64,000 nt of DNA from Agrypnia vestita (GCA_016648135.1 JADDOH010024902.1:1-64000); one strand, 5' to 3'; shown: positions 1 to 10,250, counted from the stretch's first letter. The notes: generated by a model from the sequence alone, not told the origin. Made by a program: numbers and translations.

Positions 1-202
1 CAACTTTGGTCTCCGGCCGTCCACGGGGCTTGTTCTGCAGGTCGAAATTTCCAGAACGAAAACGTTGGAACCAAAAACGCACTGTGTTTTCTTTTGCGGC
101 ACCGTCGCCATACACATCATTAATCCTTCGAGCCGTTTCTGCAGCACTGGTGCCACGGTGGAACTCGTACTCGTAAATAACGCGATATTTCAAGTTTTTC
201 AT
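1..202 (-). CDS. Mariner-type transposase N-terminus, cut by window edge
   Basis: From the ATG at 200-202 the minus strand stays open for 67 codons to the window edge. It gives the paired helix-turn-helix DNA-binding region of mariner/SETMAR-type transposases. The first block is FHRGTSAAETARRINDVYGD, the second is ENTVRFWFQRFRSGNFDLQ, and a basic RGRPETKV linker follows. In this family the domain binds the element's terminal inverted repeats in the nucleus. The catalytic DDD part would lie left of base 1. No stop or frameshift is visible, so this copy looks younger than the mariner remnant at 715. Whether the whole gene is intact cannot be seen here. Confidence 0.85.
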   Translation of the reverse strand, partial: MKNLKYRVIYEYEFHRGTSAAETARRINDVYGDGAAKENTVRFWFQRFRSGNFDLQNKPRGRPETKV

Positions 203-383
203 TTTGTAAACTGAGTGACGCAAAGAAAAAAACAATTGAGGAAAAAACAAATGAATTATAATTTTCAAAACACAAATACATGAGTCAATAGCTGTATAAA
301 TTTGGATTTGGAATTCCTAACCAAAGAGAAGATATTTGAGATCAAATTTGCCAGTACGGCAAAACGCCAATTTCATATGTAAG

Positions 384-556
384 GACCTAATATATAAAGA
401 GTGATTAGTATAAAAGCAAACAATAATAATTAAAAGCTTTTGAATAAATAAAAATAAAATAAAGATAATTAAACCAATATACCGGATAAATAATATATTC
501 AAAAAATAAATGAACAATCATTAAAACATTTTAAATAAATAAATATATAATAGATG
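384..556. repeat. Rep-Q AT-rich dispersed repeat, copy 1
   Basis: An AT-rich segment marked by GATTAGTATAAAAGCAAAC and a GATAATTAAACCAATATACC core. Related copies lie at 1094-1210, 4125-4330 and 50755-50915. It ends at the left TA of the mariner derivative. The preceding 203-383 stretch is AT-rich sequence in which I see nothing else. Confidence 0.6.
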
Positions 557-558
557 TA

Positions 559-1091
559 CCCATAAGTAATAAATTATTTTTGGTGTGGAATGTTTGCTTC
601 AGTCAAGCTCAGTAAAGTGAACTTGTAAAGACGTGTTTTATACGCAATATTGTAATCCGTGGTCTTGTGTCTTGTGACAATTAAATTCAATTTTTTTAAT
701 TACTCTGTTGTAAAATGGCGGACAATCAACTAACTGGAGAACATTTATGTCATTGCATGCTGTTTCATTTTCGTTCGGGTGTTAATGCGACTTTTGCAAC
801 AAAGAAAATTTGTGATGTGTATGGAGACGTATTGAAAGTAAATAAGTGCCAACGTTTGTTTAGAAAATTTTCCGATGTTGATTTCGACTTGTCTGATAGG
901 GATTGAAGTGGGCGCCCGGTAGGGTTTGATAATGACGCTTTAAAAAAATCCAGAAGCATATTTTTCTTAAAAGTCTACCAACAAGATGGCAAAAGCTCCT
1001 AGATAACGACGGATATTAAATCGATTAAAAATAAAATAAAATGTAGTGAAATTCTTTTTTGTTGCCACTTAAATAATTGATTACTTATGGG
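559..1091 (+). mobile_element. Internally deleted mariner element with TA duplications
   Basis: The left end CCCATAAGTAATAAATTATT and the right end, read on the other strand as CCCATAAGTAATCAATTATT, form terminal inverted repeats with one mismatch in the first 20 bases. Both ends are flanked by TA (557-558 and 1092-1093), the mariner target duplication. Only the transposase N-terminus survives inside (715-960), so the catalytic domain is deleted. At 533 bp it is less than half the usual mariner length of about 1.3 kb, so it could only be moved by another element's enzyme. Confidence 0.88.
715..960 (+). pseudogene. Mariner transposase N-terminal remnant
   Basis: The ATG at 715 opens MADNQLTGEHLCHCMLFHF followed by the helix block ATKKICDVYGDVLKVNKCQR and FDLSDRD. 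This matches the N-terminal HTH of mariner transposases in spacing. A TGA at 904-906 stands where the family usually has Arg in the D(R)SGRP linker; after it SGRPVGFDNDALK continues in frame. The reading frame is lost near 960 and no catalytic domain follows. This is a different mariner lineage from the one at 1-202. Confidence 0.8.
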
Positions 1092-1093
1092 TA

Positions 1094-1210
1094 CACCTAA
1101 TATAAACAATGATTAGTATAAAAGTAAACAAATTGGATATTTAATAAAATAAAATAAAATAATTAAAAGTATTTAAAAATAATGAAAATAAATGTTCATA
1201 TAGGTACTAG
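1094..1210. repeat. Rep-Q copy 2
   Basis: Starts right after the TA of the mariner derivative and repeats the CCTAATATAAACAATGATTA opening found at 386. The mariner copy therefore sits between two Rep-Q copies. Confidence 0.5.
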
Positions 1211-2131
1211 TATTTTTCAAATTTAGGTTATATCTTGGCTTTTAATAGGTTTTGGGCATGCCTTCTTCCCTTTTCATGCAGCCAGAATTTCACTTTTGAA
1301 GAAAAATACGAGAGACTATGGCTACAAGTTTTTAGTTTATAGAGTGTTGAAAATTTTTGGAACTTATTAAGACAAAACATTATTATTATTAAAACAGTAT
1401 TATTAAAACCTTTAACAAAATGATAACACAGTAAAAATAAAGAAATGCTGTCCTATGAAATTCTCTTTTCACATATTAGGGTCACATAACTTGTTGTTTT
1501 GTATGAACTGTAAAACGACCGTATTACTTATTATCTTCATATTTCAAATTGTTTTTCTTTTGTATTTCCATTTCTTTTGTATTTCCATATTAAATATGCT
1601 GTTTCGATATTAAATGTAAAACTACCGTTCCTTTTCTACAATTTTTTCATGCTCGTTACTTTTATATTTTTACACATTAAATTTTTTTTATCATGATTTT
1701 TACTGTATTTGCTTTCAAATAAAATACATATTAGATATTGATCTAAGATGATAAAATGATCAAAAAATGCTAACTCCCTCAGAACAGGTAGGTATTTCTA
1801 TATACCTAAAGAGGTAGGTAGTGGCTGAGAGGCTCGCTGCATATTATCGAATATATGTTTGTGTGTATGTATTAATTAATTTACTCGATTTTTTTGGTCA
1901 TGCCTCACAATTTCCACACCCTGCGATGCGTTAAAATATACAGGGTGTCCCATTGCTGTAGCAAAAACTTGATAGACACATGTCGAGTAAAATTATTAAA
2001 ATCTCGTAGAAATTAAAAAAAAAAAATTTTTACCTGTTTGAAAGTGTACGATTTTTTAATATTCCTTATAATTTACTGCAGCGGTATTCCAATGCTTTAC
2101 AGAATATAAGTCAGAAATGCAAACTTTGATG
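1211..2131. other. AT-rich sequence without genes
   Basis: No coding signal is seen. At about 1944 there is an ACAGGGTGTCCC end, a terminal sequence seen on many insect DNA elements, but no partner end was found. At 2103-2140 a short stretch (AAGTCAGAAATGCAAACTTT) matches the inside of PAL-G. Confidence 0.5.
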
Positions 2132-2854
2132 CCATGTATTCACTAGGGGACAAATTGCGAAACATTCCGCACGGCGTGTCGCATCAACATCTACGCTCAT
2201 GTTTCGGGGACAATGACGCGGTCATTTGACGTGTACACACCGGGACTCGCATAGCTTGTCGCGGAAATGTGACCCGATGAGGTTACGATGACAGCTGCGG
2301 TATCTCATTTGGCGAAAACGGGGTTCCGCGCAATTTTAAATGTTTTTTTGGGTCGCAATTTCAAATTAACGAGGTTTTACTGTAGTAAATTGAATATTAT
2401 TAAAAACAAGGTCCTTTTTGCAAATAATTATTGTTTTCCACACGTCGCGGAAATGTCGCCCTATGAGGTTATGATGACAGCTGCGTATCTGTTTATGTTA
2501 ATGAGTTTATCGAAACGTAAGAGGAGAAAAAAAGAGGAGAATGCGAAATTATTTACTGCAAAGAGAAAGACGGACGGACATTCTACGCGATCTTCGATCG
2601 GTACAGCTCGATGAGTTCAAGAACAATTTCGTTTCTTCTTCACTTGTAAACATACCACGTGGTACTGACGCTCCGCGTAATGTTGCAGTGAGCTCGCTCG
2701 GGTACCGTGCGCATGGCAACGTTGCCACGGCACGTAGAAATGCCGCGCTACGTTGTGCGCGACGTCGCGGAACAGTGCACGACGTTGCAACGTCACGTAG
2801 ACTCTATGCCGCGCGTGCTGTTGAGGGACAATTTGTCCCCTGGTGAATACATGG
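2132..2854 (+). mobile_element. Harbinger-like element remnant with 26-bp inverted ends
   Basis: The left end (2132-2157, ATGTATTCACTAGGGGACAA core) is the inverted copy of the right end (2829-2854) with one mismatch. The inside is unusually CpG-rich. A block GTCGCGGAAATGTGACCCGA...TGACAGCTGCG at 2258-2305 recurs at 2443-2490, so part of the element is duplicated. I could not settle a target-site duplication. The class rests on the short coding remnant inside. Confidence 0.55.
2455..2650 (+). pseudogene. Probable PIF/Harbinger transposase N-terminal fragment
   Basis: One frame gives MTAAYLFMLMSLSKRKRRKK. After a one-base shift near 2530 the next frame gives RNYLLQRERRTDILRDLRS and DEFKNNFV. 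Together they follow the N-terminal layout of HARBI1-like nucleases: a hydrophobic stretch, a run of Arg/Lys, then (W)VR..L..R...Y..L..EL...D...F.NF. The DDE nuclease core is missing. The call is by pattern only and a profile search would decide it. Confidence 0.45.
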
Positions 2855-2889
2855 ATTTATCCGCAAATGCGGCAAAAGCGCGTATCGAT

Positions 2890-3380
2890 GCATCCCTAGT
2901 TTGAATTAAAACCACGCTCCGAGCACTGCGCGCCCCTGCTACTAGCTACGAGACACCCGCTACATAAATTTTGACTGTAAATTAAATTATAATAAATTTT
3001 AATATTTCAACTTTTAATTAAATCTCAAAATTTATTCGAGATTATAAACAGTCCCGCCGCGATCTCCAACGCAGTAAATGATTATTATCGCATCAATTCA
3101 CCCGGCTTTATCGCGACGTAACGACGGCGATGCGGTAACTCGCGCGAGCGGGTCGCCACTAAATATTCCAGTCGGCACCCGTGACGCGTCGTTGTCCACA
3201 ATTTACGACACGTTTTCCCAAATAGTGGGAAACGGATGAATTTAAAATTCCATAAATCGCCGACTTCAATCACGCGGCGGCGATTCGAATATTTCTAACG
3301 GAGCGATAATGTCGGGATTCGTAACTCGCGAAGAATCCCGCGTCCGAGACAAATGACACGCGTTATCGGAATATTTCAAA
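2890..3380. other. CpG-rich island, no ORF assigned
   Basis: Sequence such as TATCGCGACGTAACGACGGC and CTCGCGCGAGCGGGTCGCC is dense in CpG and unlike the AT-rich surroundings. It matches no other part of the window. No credible coding frame is seen; it could be regulatory or an old exon remnant. Confidence 0.4.
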
Positions 3381-3690
3381 GTAATAAAATGTTATATAAA
3401 TAATAAATATTCTCGAACATTATACTAGTGGAAGAGCACTGTATATTTCTGCTATAATACAGTAATTTACTAGTGTAGCAGGCAGGGCGTCAAATCCATT
3501 TAGTGTTTACTTGCTGCCAAGACACACAGCAACAATGAAAAAAGCTTAATATAATTTTGTAAACATTGTAAACATTTGTAACATTGAATAAACATTTAAT
3601 TAATATCAAAAAAAAAATGTCGCACTCCATAACCTCGCTGAGCGCGCTAAAGACAGCGCTCGCAAATAACACGAAAATTTATTTAATTAA
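3381..3690. other. AT-rich spacer
   Basis: No gene recognised. It includes an A9 run at 3609-3617 and a direct repeat of ACTAGTG (3425 and 3469). Confidence 0.35.
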
Positions 3691-4045
3691 TCTACGCCCT
3701 AGTGGGCTTTTACAGTACAACAAAGTTACAAAGATTTTTTTTATATACCTAACATGTTATGTTATGTTTACGTTAATTTATATAAAGCCATTTTTGCGTA
3801 AGATACGCTTCAAGGGCGCTTTACGGGTGCGACATCCCGCAAAAAATGAGTTTTTAGGCTCTTCTTGAAGTGTTCCTGGTTCTCCATAGATCGCAGCACT
3901 GGAGGCAGCTGACTCCACATAGCTGGGCCCGCAAAGCTGAAAGCACGTTCCGCAAACTTGGTGGCTCCAGGTCTCCTTGGTGCTACCAGCCTGCAGAGTG
4001 CCTCCGATTCAGCTGACCGCAGTGTGAGCCGTCTTCCAGTGATAT
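3690..4045 (-). pseudogene. LINE-K (L2/CR1-like) C-terminus and 3' end
   Basis: On the minus strand from about 4020 a frame reads RRPGATKFAERAFSFAGPAM then WSQLPPVLRSMENQEHFKKS and LKTHFL. This is the F.DRAFS..GP..WN.LP...R......FK..LKTHLF tail of L2/CR1-type reverse transcriptases. A stop and a GCGCCCTTGA 3' block follow, as in LINE-J. The 3' flank holds a GCCCACTAGGGC hairpin and TTAATTAAATAAA, matching 34385-34420. It is a 5'-truncated copy. Confidence 0.7.
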
Positions 4046-4124
4046 TTTAATGTATAAGTGTAACGTAAAACACGTTTTAAAGTGAATAATTAAAAAATAA
4101 CAATAGAATTAAAACATATAAGAT

Positions 4125-4330
4125 AAGTGAACCATATACTTAAACAAAGATAAGTACACAAGTAAACAGTAATAATTAGAAACCTTTAACAAATTAATAA
4201 CAAAGTAAAATAACGATAATTAAATCAATATACCAGATAAATAAGATAAAAATAAACCAAAAAGATAAATGTATAAGATAAAATTAAAACATATTTAAAA
4301 AGGAAAAGGACAATAATTAGGACCCTTTAA
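4125..4330. repeat. Rep-Q copy 3
   Basis: Shares ACACAAGTAAACAGTAATAA, CCTTTAACAAATTA and the GATAATTAAATCAATATACC core with copies at 384 and 50755. It is very AT-rich and is followed to about 4500 by more AT-rich sequence and a short (GA)n run at 4490-4505. Confidence 0.6.
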
Positions 4331-4564
4331 AATAAATAAATAAATATAATTTTTGGGGTACAAAACATAAATGCTACAAGGTATACATACAACAAAAAAT
4401 GTACAAATTTTGATAATTTGTTTCCAAGGCGATGCATACGTTTTATTGGTGAATAAAGAAAAAGAATAAGAAATAACCAGAATAGTGAAAGAGAGAGAGA
4501 GAGAGGTTAAGGTGCACCTTAAAAGCGTAATTTTCGGTACAAAATTACACTTTTAAAAACCATC

Positions 4565-5640
4565 ACTCAACCATCACGCAGTTTCCCCGCAGAGTAGACA
4601 GAGAGGATAGAACGCCATATTCCTGTATTAGTTCGCATTTCCATCGCATTCAGTCTCATTTCATTTCTTTTTTGCCAATTTCAGGCTTTAATTCCATACA
4701 TCAGAGTTGGCACTAGAACGAAATTATGTACCGCTAGACTTGCTCCCTTCGACAGGTTCTTATTAGTCATAATTGCATTCAGAGCACCATTTACTTTGTT
4801 ACCCGCAGTCACTCTCCTTTCGATATCGTTCTCAGCCTTGTCGTCTCTACTAAACGTACCTACTTCCCAAATACACAAACTCATTCTCTTGTTCCAAGCA
4901 TACATTGTCTACAATTACACCACACTTAGTCTCTCTTTCTTCTCTCTCGAACACCATCACTTTCGATTTGCTGACATTCATCAGAAGTTCACTCTGCATG
5001 CATACATCGGACATTCTGGACACCAGGCACTGAAGATCAGCTTCACTTTAAGGTACTAATACTGCATCGTCTGCGTATAGTATAGTAGGCAGTATACAGT
5101 GAGCCCGTCCATTTTCGCTCCTACTTCTAGTTCCTTCACTTCTTTCAAAAAATTGTCCATATACAAATTAAAAAGCAATGGTGATATTACGCATCCCTGT
5201 TTGACACCTTTTGTAATATCAAACCATGATGTGAATGCCCCATTAATTATCACGCAAGCACTACTTCCCTAGTACAGGGATACAATCGCTTCTATGAGCT
5301 TACTCTTCACCCCGTATTCAAACAAAACCTTTCGTAACTTTCGTCTTATTACTCTGACATATGCCACTTGAAGATACACAAAGGCACAAAAAAGTTTTCG
5401 TTTCTTTGCCAAAAACTTTTCTGTCATCTGGCGCAGTGAGAAAATCTGGTCCATGCATCCTCTTCCGCTCATGAACGCTCCTTGTACATCTCACACTTTT
5501 GCTTTCGTTGTCAACCTCACTCTTTATATCAAAATTCTCGCATACAGTTTTCCAACAGAGCTCAATAGGCTAATGGCCCGATAGCTCGCGCAGTCCATTC
5601 GCGACCCTTTTCCTTCGTATAGAGGCATGATAACAGCACT
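4565..5640 (-). pseudogene. LINE-A reverse transcriptase, longest copy, broken
   Basis: Minus-strand pieces in three frames rebuild a reverse-transcriptase core. RGCMDQIFSLRQMTEKFLAK lies near 5460, the palm block VKQGCVISPLLFNLYMDNFL near 5210-5150, a YADDA catalytic box at 5063-5077, and LMYGIKA near 4690. The YADD aspartates and the QGC-SPLLF block are the usual RT motifs 4 and 5. Stops and shifts break the frame, for example after SLY at 5271. The 3' part is also deleted: the tail ATCACGCAGTTTCCCCGCAG (4591 on) is joined directly to sequence that normally lies several hundred bases upstream. It is 5'-truncated near 5640. Confidence 0.82.
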
Positions 5641-5696
5641 TTTTCAATCCATTGGAGTGTCACTGTCCTCTAAACATTGATGAAGAATCAAAGGTC

Positions 5697-5757
5697 AAGA
5701 TACGTCGTAAAAGTGCAGCGTTCGTGGTAGAATGCTCGCACTTTTAAGGCGTATCTT
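5697..5757. repeat. 61-bp snap-back repeat
   Basis: Arms AAGATACGTCGTAAAAGTGC (5697-5716) and its near-complement (5738-5757) differ at two positions and enclose a 21-base loop. It sits at the upstream edge of the LINE-A copy. The 5758-6170 stretch that follows is AT-rich, with no feature seen. Confidence 0.6.
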
Positions 5758-6174
5758 ACTTAATCTTTAAATCATCTATACAAGTGTTGACTCTGAATTC
5801 GGGCCTATGAATTTATTTGATAAAGCACGTAAAAATTATTGTCTGAGGTGTAGAAAACGTTTAATTTCCTTAGATTTTTTCTACAAAATTACTATCGTGT
5901 AGTTAAAATAGAATTGAAAAGTTGCATAATGCGTCCATACCACAGAGATTTTTTACCAGTATTTTTGTTTGCCAGGAATTTGTAAATTTGTAACCGCAAA
6001 AAACAGCCAAACCACTTTTTTAGTTTAACGGTTAATTTAACGGTAATGGCTGTGATGAGGCTTAGAAAAATATTAAATTTACAAAATACTACGACACTTA
6101 GAGCTCGGAAGTTTTCAGCACATGAAGATATCGTTTTGAGCTGTCCGAAGCCGTATATGTATAACTCATTTTTA

Positions 6175-6314
6175 GCATTATGTGGGTATGCATGGAAGTG
6201 AAGCCGGGAGCTGGCAGAAGACGAACGAAAGTAGATTGAATGCAGTGGAGATGAGATCCCTTAGACGTATGTGTGGCAAATCCATGTATGATAGAGTAAA
6301 GAATGAAGATATTT
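6175..6314 (+). pseudogene. LINE-A fragment, left half of a split copy
   Basis: Reads MHGSEAGSWQKTNESRLNAV then EMRSLRRMCGKSMYDRVKN and breaks at AAGAATGAAGATATT. The expected continuation (AGGAATGAAT..., as in the copy at 27553) resumes only at 7486. The two parts are one LINE-A copy split by antisense LINE-F. Confidence 0.8.
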
Positions 6315-6414
6315 TCAATTTCAATTTTCAATTTTCAATTTTTTATTTTTTCATTTATTACATAATATGTACATTACAAACATTATGTTCAATGCATACA
6401 TATTATTAACTTAC

Positions 6415-6530
6415 ATCTAAAAATATACATATACACATATACATACACATATACATAAACACATATGTATACATACATACACATATACATATACATACAT
6501 ACATACACACACATATACATATTGTGTATT
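6415..6530. repeat. (ACATAT)/(ACATAC) microsatellite
   Basis: An irregular run of CATATACATACACATATACA type units within the LINE-F 3' region. Confidence 0.9.
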
Positions 6531-6590
6531 AAAATACTAATTTATTATTAAACAATTATTAAACAATTAGAAGTGACCTGTATAATCTGG

Positions 6591-7481
6591 TCAAAGGTGT
6601 AGGAGAATCCTGCTTCGGAAAACCCCCTCAGACACATGGAATATATCAATATCCAAAGCGATCTTGTTCAGCATAGCTGTAGCTTTTCCAACAGGCATAA
6701 CCATCGGCAGGTTGGTCCTGTATATTGGAATGTGAAACAATCTATGCTGACGATGTCTAAGGTAATTATCAGGAACATACAAACCAATGCTCTGCATAAT
6801 TTCAGTATTGTCGATCATACCGCGCAACAATCGATAAAAGTGTGTAATCAAATACACATTCCTTCTAGTCTCTAAACTATTGTAGCCAAGCATACCCTGG
6901 AGAAACTCGGTTGGGTAAAGCCAAGGATAATGCCCGTACTCTCTCATGTAGAGATATCTCAGAAACTTCTTTTGGACTTTCTCCACCATAAGAGAGTACT
7001 TGCTCTCATGTGGCCCCCAGATCATCGAGCCACTCTCGAGTCTACTCCGCACCAAGGAGTTGTAAAGAGTTCTCAGTACGCGGGTATTCTCGAAAACCCT
7101 GGCAGTACGCAGAACAAATCCTAACATTCTCAGAGCATTACCACTGATCGTCTCTATGTGATCGTGAAATGTCAGGCTGCTTACAAATTTAACACCTAGA
7201 TCTTTAACATTCGATGTTCTTGTCAGATTTTGGTCGTTCATTTTGTAGCGAAAAAATAGAGTTTTTTGGGCCCTAGTGAAGGATGTAACCGAACACTTGG
7301 AAACATTAAACAAAAGTTTATTTCGTCTTCCCCATTCACATATATTTGATATATCTGTTTGGAGAAGATGAAAATCGTCCAAAGTTGACACCTTTAAGAA
7401 AAGCTTTAAGTCATCCGCAAATAACAGAAAGCGCGAGTTTAAAATTACATTTTTTATATTATTGATAAAAATCGAGAACAT
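6591..7481 (-). pseudogene. LINE-F reverse transcriptase C-terminal half
   Basis: The frame from about 7481 to the stop at 6591 is open for about 297 codons. It has FSIFINNI, then the catalytic LLFADDLKLF box (FADD at 7410-7421), WGRRNKLLFNVSKC, and NVKDLGVKFVSSLTFHDHI. Further on come GSMIWGPHESKYSLMVEKVQ, FLRYLYMREYGHYP, LGYNSLETRRNVYLITHFYR, and RTNLPMVMPV. This is the order seen after the palm in jockey-like non-LTR elements. The frame stays open upstream to 7865, but codons before about 7481 are antisense LINE-A and not part of this protein. The N-terminal endonuclease and RT fingers are missing (5' truncation). A shorter relative lies at 35735-35925. Confidence 0.85.
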
Positions 7482-7845
7482 GAACGAGAGGAATGAATGT
7501 AAAGCTGATCGTACCATAATACATAGAATAAAAATAGGGTCGCTCAGGTGGTTTGGGCATGTTGAGCCAATCAATGAGAAAGAATGGAAAGAAAGATATT
7601 TAATGCAAGTGTTGACGGCGCCAGAAAGAGAGGGCGACCACGGAAGACGTGGCATGACCAGATTAACCAGATACCGGAAGATGGTCCTGTTAGAAGCCTG
7701 AACAACCGTCGAGCTTTCATGCGAAGATGTACGAATGTAGGCGAAGCGAAAGTTGTACGTCATGACAGAAGAGTGTGGCGCTCTATCCTGTCTGCCTACC
7801 CCCACGGGGAAACGGAGTGATGGTAAGTTAGTTAGTTGGTTATGT
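7482..7845 (+). pseudogene. LINE-A right half with 3' tail
   Basis: Continues the copy at 6175: RNECKADRTIIHRIKIGSLR, WFGHVEPINEKEWKER, then after a shift RKRGRPRKTWHDQINQI, EDGPVRSLNNRRAFMRRC, and RVWRSILSAYPHGETE. It ends CCCCCACGGGGAAACGGAGT GATGG followed by a GTAAGTTAGTTAG tail (GTAA subtype). Confidence 0.85.
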
Positions 7846-8250
7846 GGGTTGGGTTCTTTCTGCACAACTGCGTCCGATTAGCATCTCTTGGCCGGCTCCC
7901 ACTGCGGCCAACATTTCAGTTGCGATTGACTCAAATTTAAAAGTGAGAAAAATGCGCTACAAATGAATCAGCTGGTGAAGTTGTTCGGTTTCCGAGAACG
8001 CCCATTCAGCATCGCCCGGGACGAGGACACCGCGACGGGCCCTAATTTATCGGGTCCCCTTCCCGATAAAACTGCTACTAAACGGCCGGAGGCGATCACT
8101 CAGGGCGCATCTGGCCGGGAGACGCGGGAAGCGCGAAAAATAATGTACGATTCAATTTCGATGCCACAAAGTGGCGCTCGTTTCTTTCTGTCGTTTTTGT
8201 CGCCGAAAATACACTACAACCGACAAACACGCCGTACACCTCACGACTAG
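7846..8250. other. GC-rich unique island
   Basis: Contains CGGCCGGAGGCGATCACTCA and CATCGCCCGGGACGAGGACA. ORFs here (for example 7963-8250) resemble nothing I know. It could be a conserved noncoding block; it shows no match elsewhere in the window. Confidence 0.35.
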
Positions 8251-8252
8251 TA

Positions 8253-8395
8253 CAGTTGCCGACAAACTTCTTGAAATTCTTTGGCGTAGTTGGGGAATGC
8301 GCAGAAGACAAAATTTGGGTCTCGTTGGTGGAAAGGTAGATGCGCAAACTTCCCCCCACTACGCCGTAAAATTTCAAGATGTTTGCCGGCTACTG
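8253..8395. mobile_element. MITE-1 copy 1 (143 bp, TA duplication)
   Basis: The ends CAGTTGCCGACAAACTTCTT and, from the other side, CAGTAGCCGGCAAACATCTT pair over about 42 bases, including a GGCGTAGT block. TA flanks both ends (8251-8252 and 8396-8397), as for Tc1/mariner-type elements. It has no coding capacity. A second copy of the same length is at 37067-37209. Confidence 0.85.
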
Positions 8396-8471
8396 TACAA
8401 GTTCTCGCTTGATTAAGTATTAATTGAATCAATCTCAGATATTTTTAATTCCAGTTTAGCACAATATAAAG

Positions 8472-8582
8472 TGTTATTGACGTGTTGTTAACGTGATATT
8501 GACATTGACATGTTATTGACGCATTGACATTGACATTACATGACATTGTTATTGACGTGTTAAACGTGTTGTTGACGATCAG
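8472..8582. repeat. Degenerate ATTGACGTGTT/ATTGACAT minisatellite
   Basis: Short units built on TTGACGTG and TTGACATTGACATG repeat irregularly up to the start of the next LINE-A fragment. Confidence 0.7.
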
Positions 8583-8597
8583 ACACAACAAGTGTTT

Positions 8598-8756
8598 GAG
8601 GATGACCCCGTTAAAAGCCGCAACAACCGTAGAACTTGTGTGAGAAGACGTATGAATGTGGCCGAAGCAAAAGTGGTGTGCCAGGATAGAAGAGTGTGGC
8701 GTTCAATCCTCTCTGCCTACCCCTGCGGGGAAACGGCGTGATGGTTAGTTAATTAG
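8598..8756 (+). mobile_element. LINE-A 3' fragment (GTTA-tail subtype)
   Basis: Last 150 bases of the element: NRRTCVRRRMNVAEAKVVCQ, DRRVWRSILSAYPCGETA, then CCCCTGCGGGG hairpin, GTGATGG and GTTAGTTAATTAG. It is nearly identical to the copy at 37212-37380. Confidence 0.85.
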
Positions 8757-9014
8757 AGATATCTCGAAAACGTTCTAACAGTTGAATAAAAATATATAGT
8801 GGAATAAAACAGTGTTGTTTATAATCATTTTGTTTAAACAATATAAAGATTCGCTAATAAAAGCTCTACACCCTGCCATCCTGAATTCTTTATGCATTCA
8901 CAAACAAATTATTATACCTATTCATTTACATAAATTATGTCTAATCCAACCGAAATATGTCAATTTTATGTATTTAGTATAATGCCACTTTCATGTTAAG
9001 TCCACGTGTACTTA

Positions 9015-9260
9015 CTCGTGTTTTCAATTTTTATATTATTCATGTGTTTTTGTATTATATTTTTACTCTTTTATGTTTTCAAATCTTTCCATGATCTACG
9101 TGTTTTATTAAATTATATCTCTACTCTTCTATATGTTATGTTTTCAAAAGCTTCTATTATTCACACATTTTATTGTAATCTTTTATGTTTTACGTTTTCA
9201 AATTTTTCTATTATTAATGTGTTTTCTATTGTAATATATCTCTTTTATATCTTATTTTTT
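9015..9260. repeat. Four degenerate ~60-bp tandem units
   Basis: TATGTTTTCAAA-TTTCTATTATTCATGTGTTTTATTGTAATAT-type units recur four times with variations. The long open frame here (9006-9284) follows from the repeat and has no protein-like composition. Confidence 0.6.
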
Positions 9261-9284
9261 GTCTATTTTTACACTGATGTATAA

Positions 9285-9405
9285 TTCTATTTCTTAACTT
9301 ACACATATATGTTGATGTGCTAATATTATGTATAAATGCATTGTAGGTAAAAGGCTATTTAGCCGTGTATATTAAATAAATAAAATAAAATAAATTAAAT
9401 TAAAA
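9285..9405 (+). mobile_element. LINE 3' end with hairpin and A-rich tail
   Basis: GTAAAAGGCTATTTAGCCGT contains a GGCTATTTAGCC hairpin followed by TATTAAATAAATAAAATAAA. The same layout (GCCCA--GGGC hairpin, TTAATAAATAAA) ends the elements at 34385-34420 and 3690-3740. No coding part is attached here. From 9406 to 9780 I see only AT-rich sequence. Confidence 0.5.
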
Positions 9406-10091
9406 TTTCCTACCCAAAAAATTCCTTCACAGACACGAAACATATTCTTAAACAAAATAAAAAAATATGAATTCATAAGCTTAAAACCAACGCTCGCGTA
9501 GGTGCACACACGACACACACATACAAACCAAACACATTAGTATTACGATATTTAAGTAATTTTAAACATATAATCCCAAACTAATAATAAATGTATGGAG
9601 CAAATTTTAACTTTTTCTGTACATATTTATTTTTCAACTTTCAACGGTCGACCTTTCAATTTTCTCAAGGCGAGGAATCATTCAAAAGTCCTTTATAAAA
9701 AAATCTTTTAAAAGGGAGATCTTTCAAATTTCAACGAAATTTCATAAAAAAATCCAAACTAAAAGCTTACAGATAAGGTCGAGTTAAAAAATAATAACAT
9801 CACACAAGAGGAAACCAATTTGTGGATACGTGGGAAGGCAAGTAATAGAAAGTGCCAAGGAATGCATTTCATCCAAATGCATGCGAAACAAACTTCGTTG
9901 CTTGGTGACACCGCTGGCAAATTCCGAAAACATGTGGCATGTTAGGTTGGGGTTGAAGATTGCAGATGCTGGGGTCACTGACCCGACCTCTTTTGTGAAA
10001 TATTATTATCTGGCACACGTTGCCTTTTTCTTGAAGATAAATGTATCCGTACGCTCTTATTTATTGCTAGGCGAAAGCCTAACAAAAAGGA

Positions 10092-10250
10092 TATTCGATG
10101 AGACAGATTAGAAGACCAAGGCTCGGCTGGAGAGACGATGTGGAGAAGGATGCTAATGACCTGCTTTGGTGAATAATTGATGTAGAAGAAATACAACAGC
10201 ATCAGATATTTTTTTGGAAGAAATGCCCGAATAGGCACTAATTCAATAAT
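10092..10250 (+). pseudogene. LINE-D C-terminal fragment
   Basis: Reads RQIRRPRLGWRDDVEKDAND LLW, a stop, then DVEEIQQHQIFFWKKC. The RPRLGW-DDVEKD block is the arginine-rich C-terminal motif of several endonuclease/RT LINEs. It is too short to place further. The 9781-10091 stretch upstream is not recognised. Confidence 0.5.

Larger units (their letters stand above)
6315..7481 (-). mobile_element. LINE-F, 5'-truncated jockey-like insertion
   Basis: This block separates the two halves of a LINE-A copy. Read on the minus strand it starts inside the reverse-transcriptase domain at about 7481 and ends in an AT-rich 3' region with microsatellite at 6415-6530 and a CAATTTTCAATTTTCAATTT run at 6330. 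The left edge is AT-rich as expected for a retroposed 3' tail. I could not fix a clean target-site duplication. Confidence 0.75.

Noticed and set aside
3584..3868. 94-codon frame
   Set aside because: Runs antisense through the 3' end of a LINE-K copy; composition is not protein-like.
6591..7865. One intact 424-residue gene
   Set aside because: The first ~128 codons are antisense LINE-A that happen to stay open; only the rest is LINE-F reverse transcriptase.
8096..8432. Three small genes near MITE-1
   Set aside because: All overlap the palindromic MITE and read from both strands.
9006..9284. 92-codon membrane-like protein
   Set aside because: Phe/Ile-rich because of AT-rich tandem units; the frame follows the repeat.
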